Positions 52,142 through 62,652 of a DNA stretch of 64,000 nt are shown piece after piece (the stretch's first letter is position 1; each line of letters starts with the position of its first letter). The notes under the pieces were generated by a model, which worked only from the letters and a program-made list of their open reading frames with translations, did no database searches and had not been told where the DNA came from. The stretch lies in contig CAYTJQ010000009.1 of NCBI GenBank assembly GCA_964438205.1, positions 1 through 64,000 on the forward strand. Reading direction: 5' to 3'. The DNA is from Pseudohaliea sp964438205. Lineage in GTDB: Bacteria > Pseudomonadota > Gammaproteobacteria > Pseudomonadales > Halieaceae. A program made the translations under genes and the position numbers.

Positions 52142-53296
52142 TCAGGCCGCCTCGCGGAGGGCCGTGAGCTGGCTGCGCACCGCGTTCGCGTAGATGGCCA
52201 GGGCGTAGGGGCGGTGCTCGGCGGGAATCGCCTCCATGCGCGCCCGGAACGCGGCGGCCGACACGGAGCCGGCCTCGCAGTGCAGGCCGGCGGGCGCCGG
52301 CCGGCCCTCGAGGGCCTCGTAGGCCTGGAAGTTGCTCGGGTGCAGCCGGAACCCGGCCAGCACCTGCCGGTCGATCTCGGCAGCCACGGCCGCGGCGCTG
52401 TCGAAGCGCCGGTCCAGGGGCGTGCCGAAGCCGACGTGGACCCGGCCCTTGCTGCCCGCGATGCCCACGCCGATGGAGGCCACGTCTTCCTGTTCCCCCT
52501 TCTCGTAGGCGCCCGTGCGGGCGCGCTCCGCGAGCTCGCGGGCCTTCAGCGCATCGCAGGGGTCGATTTCGTAGGAGATGGCCACCGGCACGATGCCGAG
52601 GCTGGCGATGTGTTCGCCGAAGTCCTCGCTCGCCTTGTCCCGGCTCAGGGAGAGCATCTTGATCACCGCGGGTTCCGTGCGGTCGATACCGTCCTTGGCG
52701 CGCCCCTCGCGCTGGGCGATCCAGACGTTGGCATGTTCCTCCGTGAGGGCGTGCCGGATGTAACCGGAGAGATGGCGGGAGGCGGCCAGCAGCTCCCGCG
52801 GGCCGGCGGCGGAGCGGCGCACGACGAAGCTCTTGTTCAGGCGCATGAGGTCCGCGACCCAGGGCTTGGTGAGCAGGTTGTCGCCGATGGCGATCTGCAC
52901 CGTGTCAAAGCCGCTCACGTGCAGGGCGTAATTGGTGAAGGCCGGGTCCATGGCGATGTCCCGGTGGTTGCTCACGAAGAGCCAGGCCCGGGCCGGGTCG
53001 AGCTGATCGAGTCCCGTCACCGTCAGGCCGGCGGTGGTGTTCTCGATCATGGCGTCCATGTAACCGCGGATCACCAGCTGCAGGTCGCGGACGGTCTGGA
53101 CCCCGCGCAGCTCGCGCCTCAGATACCAGCGCACCGCCGGGCGGAGCAGGAACGGCAGCAGCCGCGCCAGGCCACCGAAGCGGAACGCCGCAATGGCGCC
53201 AGTGAGCTCCCGGTCCTCGAGCAGCCGGGCAAGCACCGGCGCGACCTCGTCATCGCGGTAGGGCCTGATGTCGGCGTAGGGATCGTGCTCGCTCAC
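52142..53296 (-). CDS. Putative lysophospholipid acyltransferase (PlsC/PlsB-like)
   Basis: The 384-residue protein shows acyltransferase motif I as FVSNHRDIAMDPAF (HX4D with one extra residue of spacing typical of this subgroup), motif III IAQREGRAKDG and motif IV VPVAISYEID. Members are annotated as 1-acyl-glycerol-3-phosphate acyltransferases but are longer than PlsC and not biochemically defined. The N-terminus PYADIRPYRDDEV is soluble and there is one hydrophobic stretch (ARLLPFLLRPAVRWYL). GTG start with GAGGAT upstream. Upstream of and probably co-transcribed with dinG. Confidence 0.8.
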   Translation of the reverse strand: MSEHDPYADIRPYRDDEVAPVLARLLEDRELTGAIAAFRFGGLARLLPFLLRPAVRWYLRRELRGVQTVRDLQLVIRGYMDAMIENTTAGLTVTGLDQLDPARAWLFVSNHRDIAMDPAFTNYALHVSGFDTVQIAIGDNLLTKPWVADLMRLNKSFVVRRSAAGPRELLAASRHLSGYIRHALTEEHANVWIAQREGRAKDGIDRTEPAVIKMLSLSRDKASEDFGEHIASLGIVPVAISYEIDPCDALKARELAERARTGAYEKGEQEDVASIGVGIAGSKGRVHVGFGTPLDRRFDSAAAVAAEIDRQVLAGFRLHPSNFQAYEALEGRPAPAGLHCEAGSVSAAAFRARMEAIPAEHRPYALAIYANAVRSQLTALREAA

Positions 53297-53464
53297 GCGG
53301 GTATCCTCGAAAAAAAGCGCCTAACCTTAACGAAAAAGCCCCCAAGCGTCATCCGTCAGAAAGAGCCCGGCGGTAACGGTAAGCGCTAAAACACTGGCGC
53401 CCGCGGCCCATTCTGGTAGGCTTTTCCGCGCTTTGAAGACCCCCAAGTCCATCACGGAGGAACC

Positions 53465-53692
53465 ATGGACGCTGCGAGTGCTGCAATGACGACCTTTGGC
53501 GCTGCCTTGCTGCTGGTGAGCTGGGTACTCATGCTCATCACCGCCTGGCGCGAGGACTATGCCTGGGGCCTCTTCGCCACGCTCCTGCCGCCCCTGGCCT
53601 ACCTCTACGGCCTGTCCCGCCTCGACAAGGCCGGCCAGAGCATCGGCGTCGCCATGCTCGGTCTACTCCTGCTCGGCCTCGGCCTCGGCTAG
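53465..53692 (+). CDS. Small two-helix inner-membrane protein
   Basis: An excellent GGAGGAACC ribosome site precedes ATG 53465. The 75-residue product has two or three hydrophobic segments: FGAALLLVSWVLMLITAW, GLFATLLPPLAYLYGL and IGVAMLGLLLLGLGLG, with charged loops (REDYAW, RLDKAGQ). No family assigned. Its stop overlaps the stop of the convergent phosphatase gene by 4 bases. The 168-bp gap upstream, shared with the acyltransferase gene, is AT-richer and may hold divergent promoters. Confidence 0.8.
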   Translation: MDAASAAMTTFGAALLLVSWVLMLITAWREDYAWGLFATLLPPLAYLYGLSRLDKAGQSIGVAMLGLLLLGLGLG

Positions 53693-54690
53693 TCTTCCTC
53701 CTCCAGGTAGCGGGCAGCCAGCGCAGCCCGCTCCGCCGGGCCCATTCCGAGGGCCTTCTCCAGGTACGCCTCGACCGACCCGTAGTCCTCCTCGATGGCG
53801 GCCAGGGCCGCGCCGAGGTAGCTCTCGTCCACCTGCAGCATCGGCAGCAGCGTCTCGTCCTCGAGGTGATGCATGTCATATTTCTCCCGCACCCGCATCA
53901 GCTCGCCGGCCGGATCGAAATAGTGCCGGGTGAGCAGGTAGTCATGCAGTACCGTTTCCCGGGGCACACCGAGGGCGAACAGGATCAGCGCCGCCGCAAA
54001 GCCCGTGCGGTCCTTGCCCGCCGCGCAGTGCACGAGGACGCGCTCGTTGCCGGGCGCCAGCAGATGGCCGAAGAGCGCCGCGTAGCGGTCGCTCTGGGAG
54101 CGCACGAACTCCCGGTTGATATCGCGCATGGCCTCGGCCATGGCCTCGGCGCCGGTGAGCCGGTGCCGCTCGCCGTAGAGCGCGCTGCCCTGGCTCCCGG
54201 GGGTGATCGCGAGGTTGACGCGCCGCGTCTCGCCGGGGAGCCGGCTGGGGTCGCTCGCCTGCTCGTCTTCGCGGCGGAAGTCGCAGACCATGTCGATGCC
54301 CAGCCCGGCGAACATGCCCTGCGCCTCCTCGGTGAGCCGCGCCAGGTTGCCGGAGCGGAACAGGTAGCCCCAGCGGACGCGGCGCCCGTCGACGGCCCGG
54401 TAGCCGCCGAAGTCACGGAAATTCACCCCCCCGGGCAGCCCGAGACCGCGGGCCGGCGCGACCACCTCCGTGCCGTGGCTGTCGCGGAGGCGGAAGAAGT
54501 GCCGCCGTGCGGCGGGCAGGCCCGAGACCCGGACCCTTCCCGGGCTGCCCGGCGGCAGCGCGCTGGTCTCGGCCGCCGCCGCGAGGGGTTCGACGGCGAC
54601 TGCCGTCGATGGGTCGCTGGTCTCCCAGTGCAGGTAATGATGGCCATCGGGCGTCCGCCAGATGTGCACGCTGTCGGGCTTGAGCGGCAT
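53689..54690 (-). CDS. Tyrosine-protein phosphatase (LipA/PtpA-like DSP family)
   Basis: The phosphatase loop is LVHCAAGKDRTGFAAAL (CX5R with K and DRTG), typical of bacterial phosphatases with phosphoinositide or phosphotyrosine activity related to Listeria LipA. The 333-residue protein has an N-terminal beta-rich region (about 1-80), resembling a fibronectin-like or carbohydrate-binding domain. GVNFRDFGGYRAVDGRRVRWG then marks the family start, and a helical C-terminus follows. No signal peptide. It stands alone upstream of rpsT on the other strand. Confidence 0.87.
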   Translation of the reverse strand: MPLKPDSVHIWRTPDGHHYLHWETSDPSTAVAVEPLAAAAETSALPPGSPGRVRVSGLPAARRHFFRLRDSHGTEVVAPARGLGLPGGVNFRDFGGYRAVDGRRVRWGYLFRSGNLARLTEEAQGMFAGLGIDMVCDFRREDEQASDPSRLPGETRRVNLAITPGSQGSALYGERHRLTGAEAMAEAMRDINREFVRSQSDRYAALFGHLLAPGNERVLVHCAAGKDRTGFAAALILFALGVPRETVLHDYLLTRHYFDPAGELMRVREKYDMHHLEDETLLPMLQVDESYLGAALAAIEEDYGSVEAYLEKALGMGPAERAALAARYLEEED

Positions 54691-54782
54691 GGGGTACTCC
54701 TGCTGGTCGGGCGGTAGGTGGCCCGGCTGTGTGGCGCGCGGCGGCGCCTGAAAACGGGCGCCCGGTGCTGCTATCCGTCAGG

Positions 54783-54811
54783 TTGACAATGATACCGCAC
54801 CTGTGGATACT
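54783..54811 (+). promoter_or_regulatory. Promoter of rpsT
   Basis: A perfect TTGACA (54783-54788), 17-base spacer and GATACT (54806-54811, four of six) lie about 40 bases upstream of rpsT, followed by a GC-rich start region. Confidence 0.72.
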
Positions 54812-54852
54812 CCGCGCTCCCGATTTTCAGTTGACGATTCAGAGGACACACC

Positions 54853-55085
54853 GTGGCCAACTCACCGCAAGCCCGCAAGCGCGCCCGCCAGGCGGAAAAG
54901 CGCCGCGCCCACAACGCCAGCCTGCGCTCCCTCGTGCGCACCAGGATCAAGGGCGTTGTCGCAGCGATCAAGAGCGGCAATGTGGAGCAGGCCCGCGAGG
55001 CCTATGCCCAGGCGGTCCCGGTCATTGACCGCATGGCCGACAAGGGCATCATCCACAAGAACAAGGCCGCGCGGCACAAGAGCCG
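54853..55085 (+). CDS. rpsT: 30S ribosomal protein S20 (3' end in assembly gap)
   Basis: S20 binds 16S rRNA in early 30S assembly. Seventy-seven codons are present from GTG 54853 (AGAGGA upstream): SPQARKRARQAEKRRAHNAS, RTRIKGVVAAI and IIHKNKAARHKS are characteristic. The N run at 55086 removes only the last ten or so residues of a normal S20, so the gene is probably intact in the genome. Confidence 0.95.
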
Positions 55086-55185
55086 NNNNNNNNNNNNNNN
55101 NNNNNNNNNNNNNNNNNNNNNNNNNNNNNNNNNNNNNNNNNNNNNNNNNNNNNNNNNNNNNNNNNNNNNNNNNNNNNNNNNNNNN
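55086..55185. other. Assembly gap of 100 Ns between rpsT and the diiron-protein gene
   Basis: The run is exactly 100 N, a placeholder of unknown true length. Both neighbours lose their 3' ends in it. The flanks do not repeat each other, unlike the other two gaps. Confidence 0.95.
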
Positions 55186-56258
55186 GCCCAGTCGATGTCG
55201 CCGTCCGTGGCCAGGTTCTCGAAGTCGAGGATGCCGAGTTCCTCGAACTTCGGCCGCACGGTGTCCGTGAGCAGCCCGATGCGCTTCAGGTTCGGCACCA
55301 CCCGCTGGAACAGCAGGTTGCGGAAGGTGGACATGACGAAGCCCTCGAGCACCTGCTTGCGCGCTTCCTCGACATCCCAGCCGAAGTGCCGGAACACATC
55401 CGTGGCCACGAGCCGCTCGCGGCTGACCACACAGGCCTGGTAGGCGAACTCCGCGCGCTCCTCGCGCTCCTCGTCGGAGAGGGTCTTGACGAACTCCTCG
55501 AGGTAGTTGACGCCGAAGGTGACGTGCCGGGCCTCGTCGCGGGTGACCAGGTAGACCACGTCCTTGAGTACCGGATCCGGTGTGGTCTCGCGGGTCGTGT
55601 TGAAGGCGGACAGCGCCAGGCCCTCGATGACGATCTGCATGCCGATGAACTTCATGTCCCAGCGCGGATCGGTAAGAATCTTGTCGATGATGCTCTTCAA
55701 ATGCGTGTTGATCGGGTACATGACGCCGATGCGCTTCTGCAGGTACTTGTTGAACACCTCGACGTGCCGCGCCTCGTCGAAGGTCTGCGAACCGGCGTAG
55801 AGCTTGGCGTTCAGCGTCGGCGCGCAGGAGCAGAGCTGCGAGGCCACCAGCAGCGCGCCCTGTTCCCCGTGCAGGAACTGGGACAGGCTCCAGGCATTCA
55901 TGTGCAGCCAGAACTCGTCCTTGGTCTTGTCGTCCATGGCGAGGTAGGGCGGGTACTCGTGCAGGTTCATGAGCTCCGGCGCGCGCTCCTCGTCGGGCCA
56001 CGGGCGGTTCCAGTCGATGTCGACCTCCGGGTCCCAGTTGAGCTGCTTGCCGAGGTCGTACAGCTTCTTGATGCGATCGTCCTGCACCTTGTAGTCCCAG
56101 TTGTAGGAACCGGTAAGCGGGGTCTGGAAGATCTCGGCGATATGATCCACGTCCTCGGATGTGAGCAGGTCCTCGAGGTCGGGATTCTCCCGCGGGTAGT
56201 CGGCGTGGGCGAACTGCTGGATCTTGCGCGGGGACTGTTCTTTCCATTCGACTTTCAT
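55186..56258 (-). CDS. Ferritin-like diiron oxidase/oxygenase, 3' end in assembly gap
   Basis: Two copies of a diiron half-site are visible: Glu in LHGEQGALLVASQ with EX2H in TFDEARHVEVF, and Glu in VIEGLALSAF with EX2H in RDEARHVTFGV. This is the arrangement of ribonucleotide reductase R2 and related oxygenases. The N-terminus MKVEWKEQSPRKIQQFAHAD and NWDYKVQDDRIKKLYDLGKQ do not point to a known enzyme. Substrate unknown; R2 itself is excluded because the radical Tyr region and NrdB context are absent. AGGAG precedes the ATG. Divergent from araC-patatin. Confidence 0.8.
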
Positions 56259-56368
56259 GGGGTGACTCCTGCTATCGTTATCGGCCTTTCGCCTATCAGG
56301 CCAGCGCCCCCGCCCCGGAACAAGGTGCGTGGTTGCCACAATGGGGTCATATATGGCCAAATAGTCCC
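56259..56368. promoter_or_regulatory. Divergent control region between the diiron gene and the AraC regulator gene
   Basis: The 110-bp gap carries AT-rich GTCATATATGGCCAAATAG (56346-56364) flanked by ATGGG and CCCAT (56341-56370), the only AT-rich DNA nearby. A TTGCCA at 56333-56338 could be a -35 for the araC gene. It is the natural place for an AraC operator; no experimentally known motif is recognised. Confidence 0.35.
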
Positions 56369-57367
56369 ATGGCAGCCCCCACGACCCCCGCGCCCTACGT
56401 TCTCATTCTCATCGACCTGGTCACCGGGCGTGGACACCCGCAGGCGGCGATCCTCGAAGGCACCACCCTGGCCGAGAGCGGCATCAGCGCTATCGGCGCC
56501 CGGGTGTCGCAGGGCGACTTCGTCCGACTGGTCGCCAATGCGCACCGCCTCACCGGCGACCCCGCCCTGGGACTGCGCCTCGGCGAGCGGCTGAACCTGA
56601 GCGCCCACGCGGTGCTGGGCCAGGCCTTCATGACTTGCCGGGACCTGGCGGAGGTCATCGACCTCTTCATGCGCTACTACCACCTGCTGTCCCCGGCGCT
56701 GGAACTCGAATACGAGGTGACGGAACGCGAGTGCGTAATCACCACCGTGGCCATCCCGGACCCGGACCTCGAGGTCTTCGGCTTCGAGCTCATGGGGGCG
56801 GCCATGCGCAACACCCTGCGCGGCCTCCTCGGCCGCGAGGAGCTGGTACTGGAGCTGGAATTCCCCTACACCGCGCCGGCCCACGAGGCCGAATACCGGG
56901 CGCTGTTCGGCGATCACGTCCACTTCGACCGGCCCCGCGGCCGCATCCGCTTCGATCGAGCGCTGCTGCGCACCCGGCTGCCCTCCTCCAACCCGGCGCT
57001 ACGCGCGCTCTACGAGCAGGAGTGCACCCGGCTGCTGCAGGACCTGGAGGGCGATGCTTCCGTCGCCGAGCAGACCCTGCGCCTGCTGCGCAAGCTCGAG
57101 GGCCAGTATCCGCAGATGCCGCAGCTGGCGCGCCTGCTCAACATGAGCCCGCGCACCTACCGCCGCCGGCTGGCCCGGGAAGGGGAATCGTTCCAGGCCC
57201 TGCTGGACCGGGTGCGGGTGGAACACGCCACCCGCCATCTCACGCAGACGCGGCTGCCGCTCTCCACGATCGCCTACATGGTGGGCTTCAACGACCCGTC
57301 GAACTTCCGCCGCGCCTTCCGGCGCTGGACCGGGCGTTCCCCCGCCGACGTGCGCGCCGGTGGCTAG
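56369..57367 (+). CDS. AraC-family regulator with Arabinose_bd-type N-terminal domain
   Basis: The 332-residue protein has an N-terminal ligand-sensing domain of the OruR/VirS type (GDPALGLRLGERLNLSAHAVLG, LSPALELEYEV) and a C-terminal double helix-turn-helix (QLARLLNMSPRTYRRRLARE; PLSTIAYMVGFNDPSNFRRAF, RRWTGRSPADVR). Start ATG 56369 is taken; an upstream in-frame start lacks family similarity. The gene overlaps the patatin-like gene by 8 bases and is divergent from the diiron enzyme, so it probably controls both. Confidence 0.92.
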   Translation: MAAPTTPAPYVLILIDLVTGRGHPQAAILEGTTLAESGISAIGARVSQGDFVRLVANAHRLTGDPALGLRLGERLNLSAHAVLGQAFMTCRDLAEVIDLFMRYYHLLSPALELEYEVTERECVITTVAIPDPDLEVFGFELMGAAMRNTLRGLLGREELVLELEFPYTAPAHEAEYRALFGDHVHFDRPRGRIRFDRALLRTRLPSSNPALRALYEQECTRLLQDLEGDASVAEQTLRLLRKLEGQYPQMPQLARLLNMSPRTYRRRLAREGESFQALLDRVRVEHATRHLTQTRLPLSTIAYMVGFNDPSNFRRAFRRWTGRSPADVRAGG

Positions 57368-58645
57368 CCCGCTGGCGATCCACGCCGGCCGCGAAGCGGC
57401 GGCGACCCTGGGCCGCCACGGCTGGGACCCGGCCCTGTTCAGCCTGCTGCTCGGCGCCTCCGGCGGCCCCAAGTGGTTCATCCTCGCGGCCCTGGACCGC
57501 TACCTCTTCGGCGACTACCTGCAGCGCTCGGCGCACCCCCTGGCGGTACTCGGCTCGTCCGTGGGCGCCTGGCGCCACGCCTGCCTGGCCCAGGCTGACC
57601 CGGTAGCCGCCATCGACCGCTTCGCCGAGTCCTACCTCGGCCAGGTCTATTCGGCACGCCCCGACGCGGCGGAGGTGAGCCGCACCAGCCTGGCCACGCT
57701 GGACCAGCTGCTCGGCAGCGCCGGTGCCGAGGCGATCGCCCGCCACCCGCGGATTACCACGCACATCGTCACCGCCCGGGGCCGGGGGCCCTGCGCCGCG
57801 GCGGGCGGGCCGCTGCTCGCCCTCGGCCTCGCCGCTGCGGCGAGTGCCAATNNNNNNNNNNNNNNNNNNNNNNNNNNNNNNNNNNNNNNNNNNNNNNNNN
57901 NNNNNNNNNNNNNNNNNNNNNNNNNNNNNNNNNNNNNNNNNNNNNNNNNNNCGCGGCGGGCGGGCCGCTGCTCGCCCTCGGCCTCGCCGCTGCGGCGAGT
58001 GCCAATGTGCTGGCCCGGCCGGGGCTGGCCGCCGCGTTCCAGCGCGTGATCTTCTCCAGCGGCTTTGCCAACCCCGGCTCCAGCGACTTTTCCAGCAATG
58101 ATGGCCCGGCAGCGCCGGCCCTGCGGGGCTTCGCCACGCGGGGAGCGCCGCTCACCGAAGAGAATGTCCGGGCCGTGCTCCACGCCAGCGGCTCCATCCC
58201 CTTCCTGCTGGCGGGCGAGCGGGATATCCCCGGCGCACCGCCCGGCCACTACTGGGACGGCGGCATCATCGACTACCACTTCGACCCCCGCCCCCTGCGC
58301 GCCGGCGGGCTCATTCTCTATCCGCACTTCCGCAGCGACCTGACCCCCGGCTGGTTCGACAAGTTCCTGCCCTGGCGCCGCCTGGCCCCGGAACTGGTGG
58401 AGCGGCTGGTGCTGATCGCGCCGCACCCGGACTTCGTGGCCGGTCTCCCCCTCGGCAAGATCCCGGACCGCGGTGACTTCACCAAGCTGGAAACGGCAGA
58501 ACGGCTGGCCAACTGGCGCACCTGCCTGGCCCGGGGCCAGGAGCTGGCAGACGCTTTCGCGGCGCAGGTAGCGGGGCCGGACCCGCTGGCGGGGGTCAGC
58601 GTCAGCCGAGGTGCTCGTCGAGGTAGCGCTCGATCTCGGCCTTGA
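57360..58645 (+). CDS. Patatin-like phospholipase/acyl hydrolase (split by an artefactual gap)
   Basis: The protein has the oxyanion motif LLLGASGGPKWF, the nucleophile in AVLGSSVGAWRHA (GXSXG) and the dyad Asp in YYWDGGIIDYHF-like GHYWDGGIIDYH. Patatins hydrolyse ester bonds in lipids with a Ser-Asp dyad. The gene contains 100 Ns flanked by an identical 55-bp sequence; removing the Ns and one copy leaves 1131 bases, a whole number of codons, and joins AAASAN to VLARPGLAAAF in frame, giving 376 residues. GTG start overlaps the araC stop. The last 44 bases overlap the convergent PHA-system gene. Confidence 0.87.
57797..58006. other. Scaffold join: 55-bp duplicate on both sides of 100 Ns
   Basis: Bases 57797-57851 and 57952-58006 are identical and directly abut the N run (57852-57951). 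This is what results when two contigs sharing a terminal overlap are scaffolded without merging. Collapsing it keeps the patatin frame. Confidence 0.93.
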
Positions 58646-58880
58646 GCGGCCCCTGGAACGCGGAGGCGAGAAGGCCGAGGCGCACCGACACCTCGACCGC
58701 ATCGTCGGCGAGGGTCAGCCGCCCCTCGACCCCCGCGCCGCGGATGGCAACCACGTCGTCGCTTTCCCAGCGCGCGCGCACGCCGTGCGCGGCCTCGAGC
58801 TCGGCGGCGAGGGCGGACGCCGTGGCCCGGAGCTCGGGGCGGGACTGGGTGGTCGCCTTGCGCAGGCGGAAGCTGGCCAT
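58602..58880 (-). CDS. Polyhydroxyalkanoic acid system family protein (PHA_gran_rgn)
   Basis: The 92-residue protein fits this small family: N-terminal FRLRKATTQSRPELRATASA, then RARWESDDVVAIRGAGVEG and VEVSVRLGLLASAFQGPLKAEIE. Members are found with PHA synthesis genes and may bind granules or regulate them. It supports an active PHA metabolism together with the phasins and phaD at 62.6-64 kb, although those lie 4 kb away. Confidence 0.85.
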   Translation of the reverse strand: MASFRLRKATTQSRPELRATASALAAELEAAHGVRARWESDDVVAIRGAGVEGRLTLADDAVEVSVRLGLLASAFQGPLKAEIERYLDEHLG

Positions 58881-58927
58881 GGGAACTCCGGGATCGGTGC
58901 GCGGCTCGCGAAAGGCGGCAGTATAGG

Positions 58928-59803
58928 TCAGGCGCGGTTACGCCGCATGGCCAGCCAGTTGCCGGCCAGCACCAGCACGAGGCCGAGGGCCGCGGAGAAG
59001 CTCCAGCGGTAGCCTTCGAAGACCGTCGACACGGCCAGGGCCACCAGCGGGAAGAGCAGTGTGGTGTAGGAGGCGCGGTCCGGACCGATGCGGCCGATGA
59101 GCGTGACATAGGCCCAGAACGCGATCACCGACCCGAACAGCGCCAGGTAGACGAGCGACAGCAGGTAGTCGCGCTCCAGGGGCAGGACGATGGGCGTGCC
59201 GCTCACCAGGGCCGCCGTGTAGAGCGTCAGGCACCCGTAGAGCATGCCCCAGGTATTGCAGGTGAGCACCGGCAGCTGCTGGCGGTGGTTGCGCGCCGCG
59301 ATGATATTGCCGGCCGAGGCGCACACCGTGCCCAGCAGGCAGAGACCGAGGGCACGCAGCGTCACCGCCGAGCTGTCGAGCTGTGACAGCTCCGGCAGGA
59401 AGATACCGGCCATGCCGACGAGCCCGAGGAGCCCGCCCACAGCAACCCGGGGGCTGACCGGCAGGCGCAGGAACAGCGCGCCCCCGACGATGTTGAAGAT
59501 GACCATGGTCGAGAAAACCACGGCGATGAGACCGCTGGCGAGATCGGCGGCACCGGCATAGATGAAGAGATAGTTGCCGGAAAAGAGGCACAGCCCCTGC
59601 AGGAACACGAAGCCGTGGTCCCGCGGCGCGAGCCGGGCCAGGCGCCGCGCCGGCACCGTGAGCAGGAGCAACACGGCCGCCGAGAGCGCAAAGCGGTGGG
59701 CGATGGAGACCATCGGCGCCGCGCCCTCCAGCTGGTAGCGGATAGCGATCCAGGTCGTGCCCCAGATGAGCACCGTCGACAGATAGAGGATGGCGGTGTT
59801 CAC
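58928..59803 (-). CDS. EamA/DMT-family transporter
   Basis: The 291-residue protein has ten hydrophobic segments in two EamA repeats, e.g. TAILYLSTVLIWGTTWIAI, SIAHRFALSAAVLLLLTVPA and ASYTTLLFPLVALAVSTVFE. Family members export metabolites or amino acids; substrate unknown. GTG at 59801-59803 with GGAGGG upstream is a much better start than codons further upstream, which overlap the hslO region. Confidence 0.9.
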   Translation of the reverse strand: MNTAILYLSTVLIWGTTWIAIRYQLEGAAPMVSIAHRFALSAAVLLLLTVPARRLARLAPRDHGFVFLQGLCLFSGNYLFIYAGAADLASGLIAVVFSTMVIFNIVGGALFLRLPVSPRVAVGGLLGLVGMAGIFLPELSQLDSSAVTLRALGLCLLGTVCASAGNIIAARNHRQQLPVLTCNTWGMLYGCLTLYTAALVSGTPIVLPLERDYLLSLVYLALFGSVIAFWAYVTLIGRIGPDRASYTTLLFPLVALAVSTVFEGYRWSFSAALGLVLVLAGNWLAMRRNRA

Positions 59804-59870
59804 GAAGCCCTCCGGCGCGGAGCCGGGAAGGTACCACAGGCGGGAGACCGAATGCGGTACCATTGCGCCC

Positions 59871-60758
59871 ATGGACGTACCCACCCAGGACGCCGCCACG
59901 CCCACCGCCAGCGCCGTGCGCCGCTTTCTCTTCGAGGGCGCGGACCTGCGCGGCGAGGTCGTGCGCGTCGACGGCGCCTTTGCCGCGATCCTGCAGAATC
60001 ACCAGTACGCCCCCGGGGTGCGCGACCTGCTCGGCGAGTTCCTCGCCGCCGCCGTGCTGCTGGCAACGACGCTGAAGTTCCAGGGCCGCCTCACGCTGCA
60101 GGCCCGAAGCAGCGGCCAGGTGCCGCTGATCATGGCCGAGTGCACTTCGGACCTCGCCGTGCGCGCGATCGCCCGCGGTGCACAAGAGGCCACGTCCCTC
60201 CACTTCGGCGAGCTGCTCGCAGAAGGCCAGCTGGCCATCACCGTGGAGCCCGAGCACGGCCGCCGCTACCAGGGCATCGTACCCCTGCACGGCGATTCCC
60301 TCGCCGAGAGCCTCGACGCCTACTTCGAGCAATCCGAACAGCTGCACACCCGGGTATGGCTTGCCTGCGACGGCACCCGGGCCACGGGGCTCCTCCTCCA
60401 GCAACTGCCGACGCAGCTCACGCCGGACCCGCTGGAGCGCGAGGCCCAGTGGACCCACGCCTGCACCCTCGCCGCCACCGTTTCCCGCGAGGAACTGCTG
60501 GCCCTCGATGCCGGTGCGCTCCTCAATCGGCTTTACCACGAGGACCCGGTACGGCTCTTCGACCCGCAGCCCGTGCGTTTCCGTTGCAGCTGTTCTCGCG
60601 AGCGCAGCCGGCGCGCCCTCGCGACCCTCGGCGAGGCCGAGATTCGCGACATCCTCGAGGAGCAGGGGTCGGTCACCATGGACTGCGAATTCTGCAACCA
60701 GCAGTACGTGTTCGAAGCGCCCGAACTGCTCCCGGAACGGGGCGACCCGATCCACTGA
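59871..60758 (+). CDS. hslO: Redox-regulated chaperone Hsp33
   Basis: Hsp33 is a holdase activated by oxidative disulfide formation. The 295-residue protein has the C-terminal zinc-thiolate centre with CXC in VRFRCSCSRERS and CXXC in DCEFCNQQYVF, the redox switch of the family. The N-terminal substrate-binding domain contains YAPGVRDLLGEFLAAAVLLA. Start ATG 59871 (MDVPTQDAATP). Divergent from the EamA gene; in many gammaproteobacteria hslO precedes pckA, as here. Confidence 0.96.
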   Translation: MDVPTQDAATPTASAVRRFLFEGADLRGEVVRVDGAFAAILQNHQYAPGVRDLLGEFLAAAVLLATTLKFQGRLTLQARSSGQVPLIMAECTSDLAVRAIARGAQEATSLHFGELLAEGQLAITVEPEHGRRYQGIVPLHGDSLAESLDAYFEQSEQLHTRVWLACDGTRATGLLLQQLPTQLTPDPLEREAQWTHACTLAATVSREELLALDAGALLNRLYHEDPVRLFDPQPVRFRCSCSRERSRRALATLGEAEIRDILEEQGSVTMDCEFCNQQYVFEAPELLPERGDPIH

Positions 60759-60774
60759 ACCCCGCCCCGTGCCG

Positions 60775-60804
60775 TTCGCACGGCGTCCCGTAATCTGCCA
60801 TAAT
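60775..60804 (+). promoter_or_regulatory. Candidate promoter of pckA
   Basis: TTCGCA (60775-60780, four of six), an 18-base spacer and CATAAT (60799-60804, five of six) precede the pckA ATG by 78 bases. Confidence 0.5.
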
Positions 60805-60882
60805 CGCGGCCCCGAAAACCGACCCGGCCCCCGGCCGCTCCCCGGTCCCGCTGCGTGGCGGGACAGCCGACAGGATTGATTG

Positions 60883-62454
<1,572 letters not shown>

Positions 62455-62524
62455 AGCACTGACGGAGCCTGGCGGGCACCCGGCGCCCGCCCGCTCCACG
62501 CCGCAGCGCTCCACCCTCCCCGCC

Positions 62525-62544
62525 GACGGCAGCGCCGCGCCGTC
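62525..62544 (+). terminator. Possible weak terminator after pckA
   Basis: GACGGC and GCCGTC form a 6-bp stem 70 bases after pckA, followed by TCTCTCTAG and then the only strongly AT-rich DNA in this gap (62545-62590), which probably carries the promoter of the first phasin gene. The T tract is poor. Confidence 0.35.
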
Positions 62545-62652
62545 TCTCTAGTATGTTTACTCTAATTATTTCCCCTATCTTCCGTAGTGAGTGGTCGACA
62601 CCACCACAGTTTCAGGGCGGCAGACCCCGCCCGCGACAAGGAGGAAGCAGTC

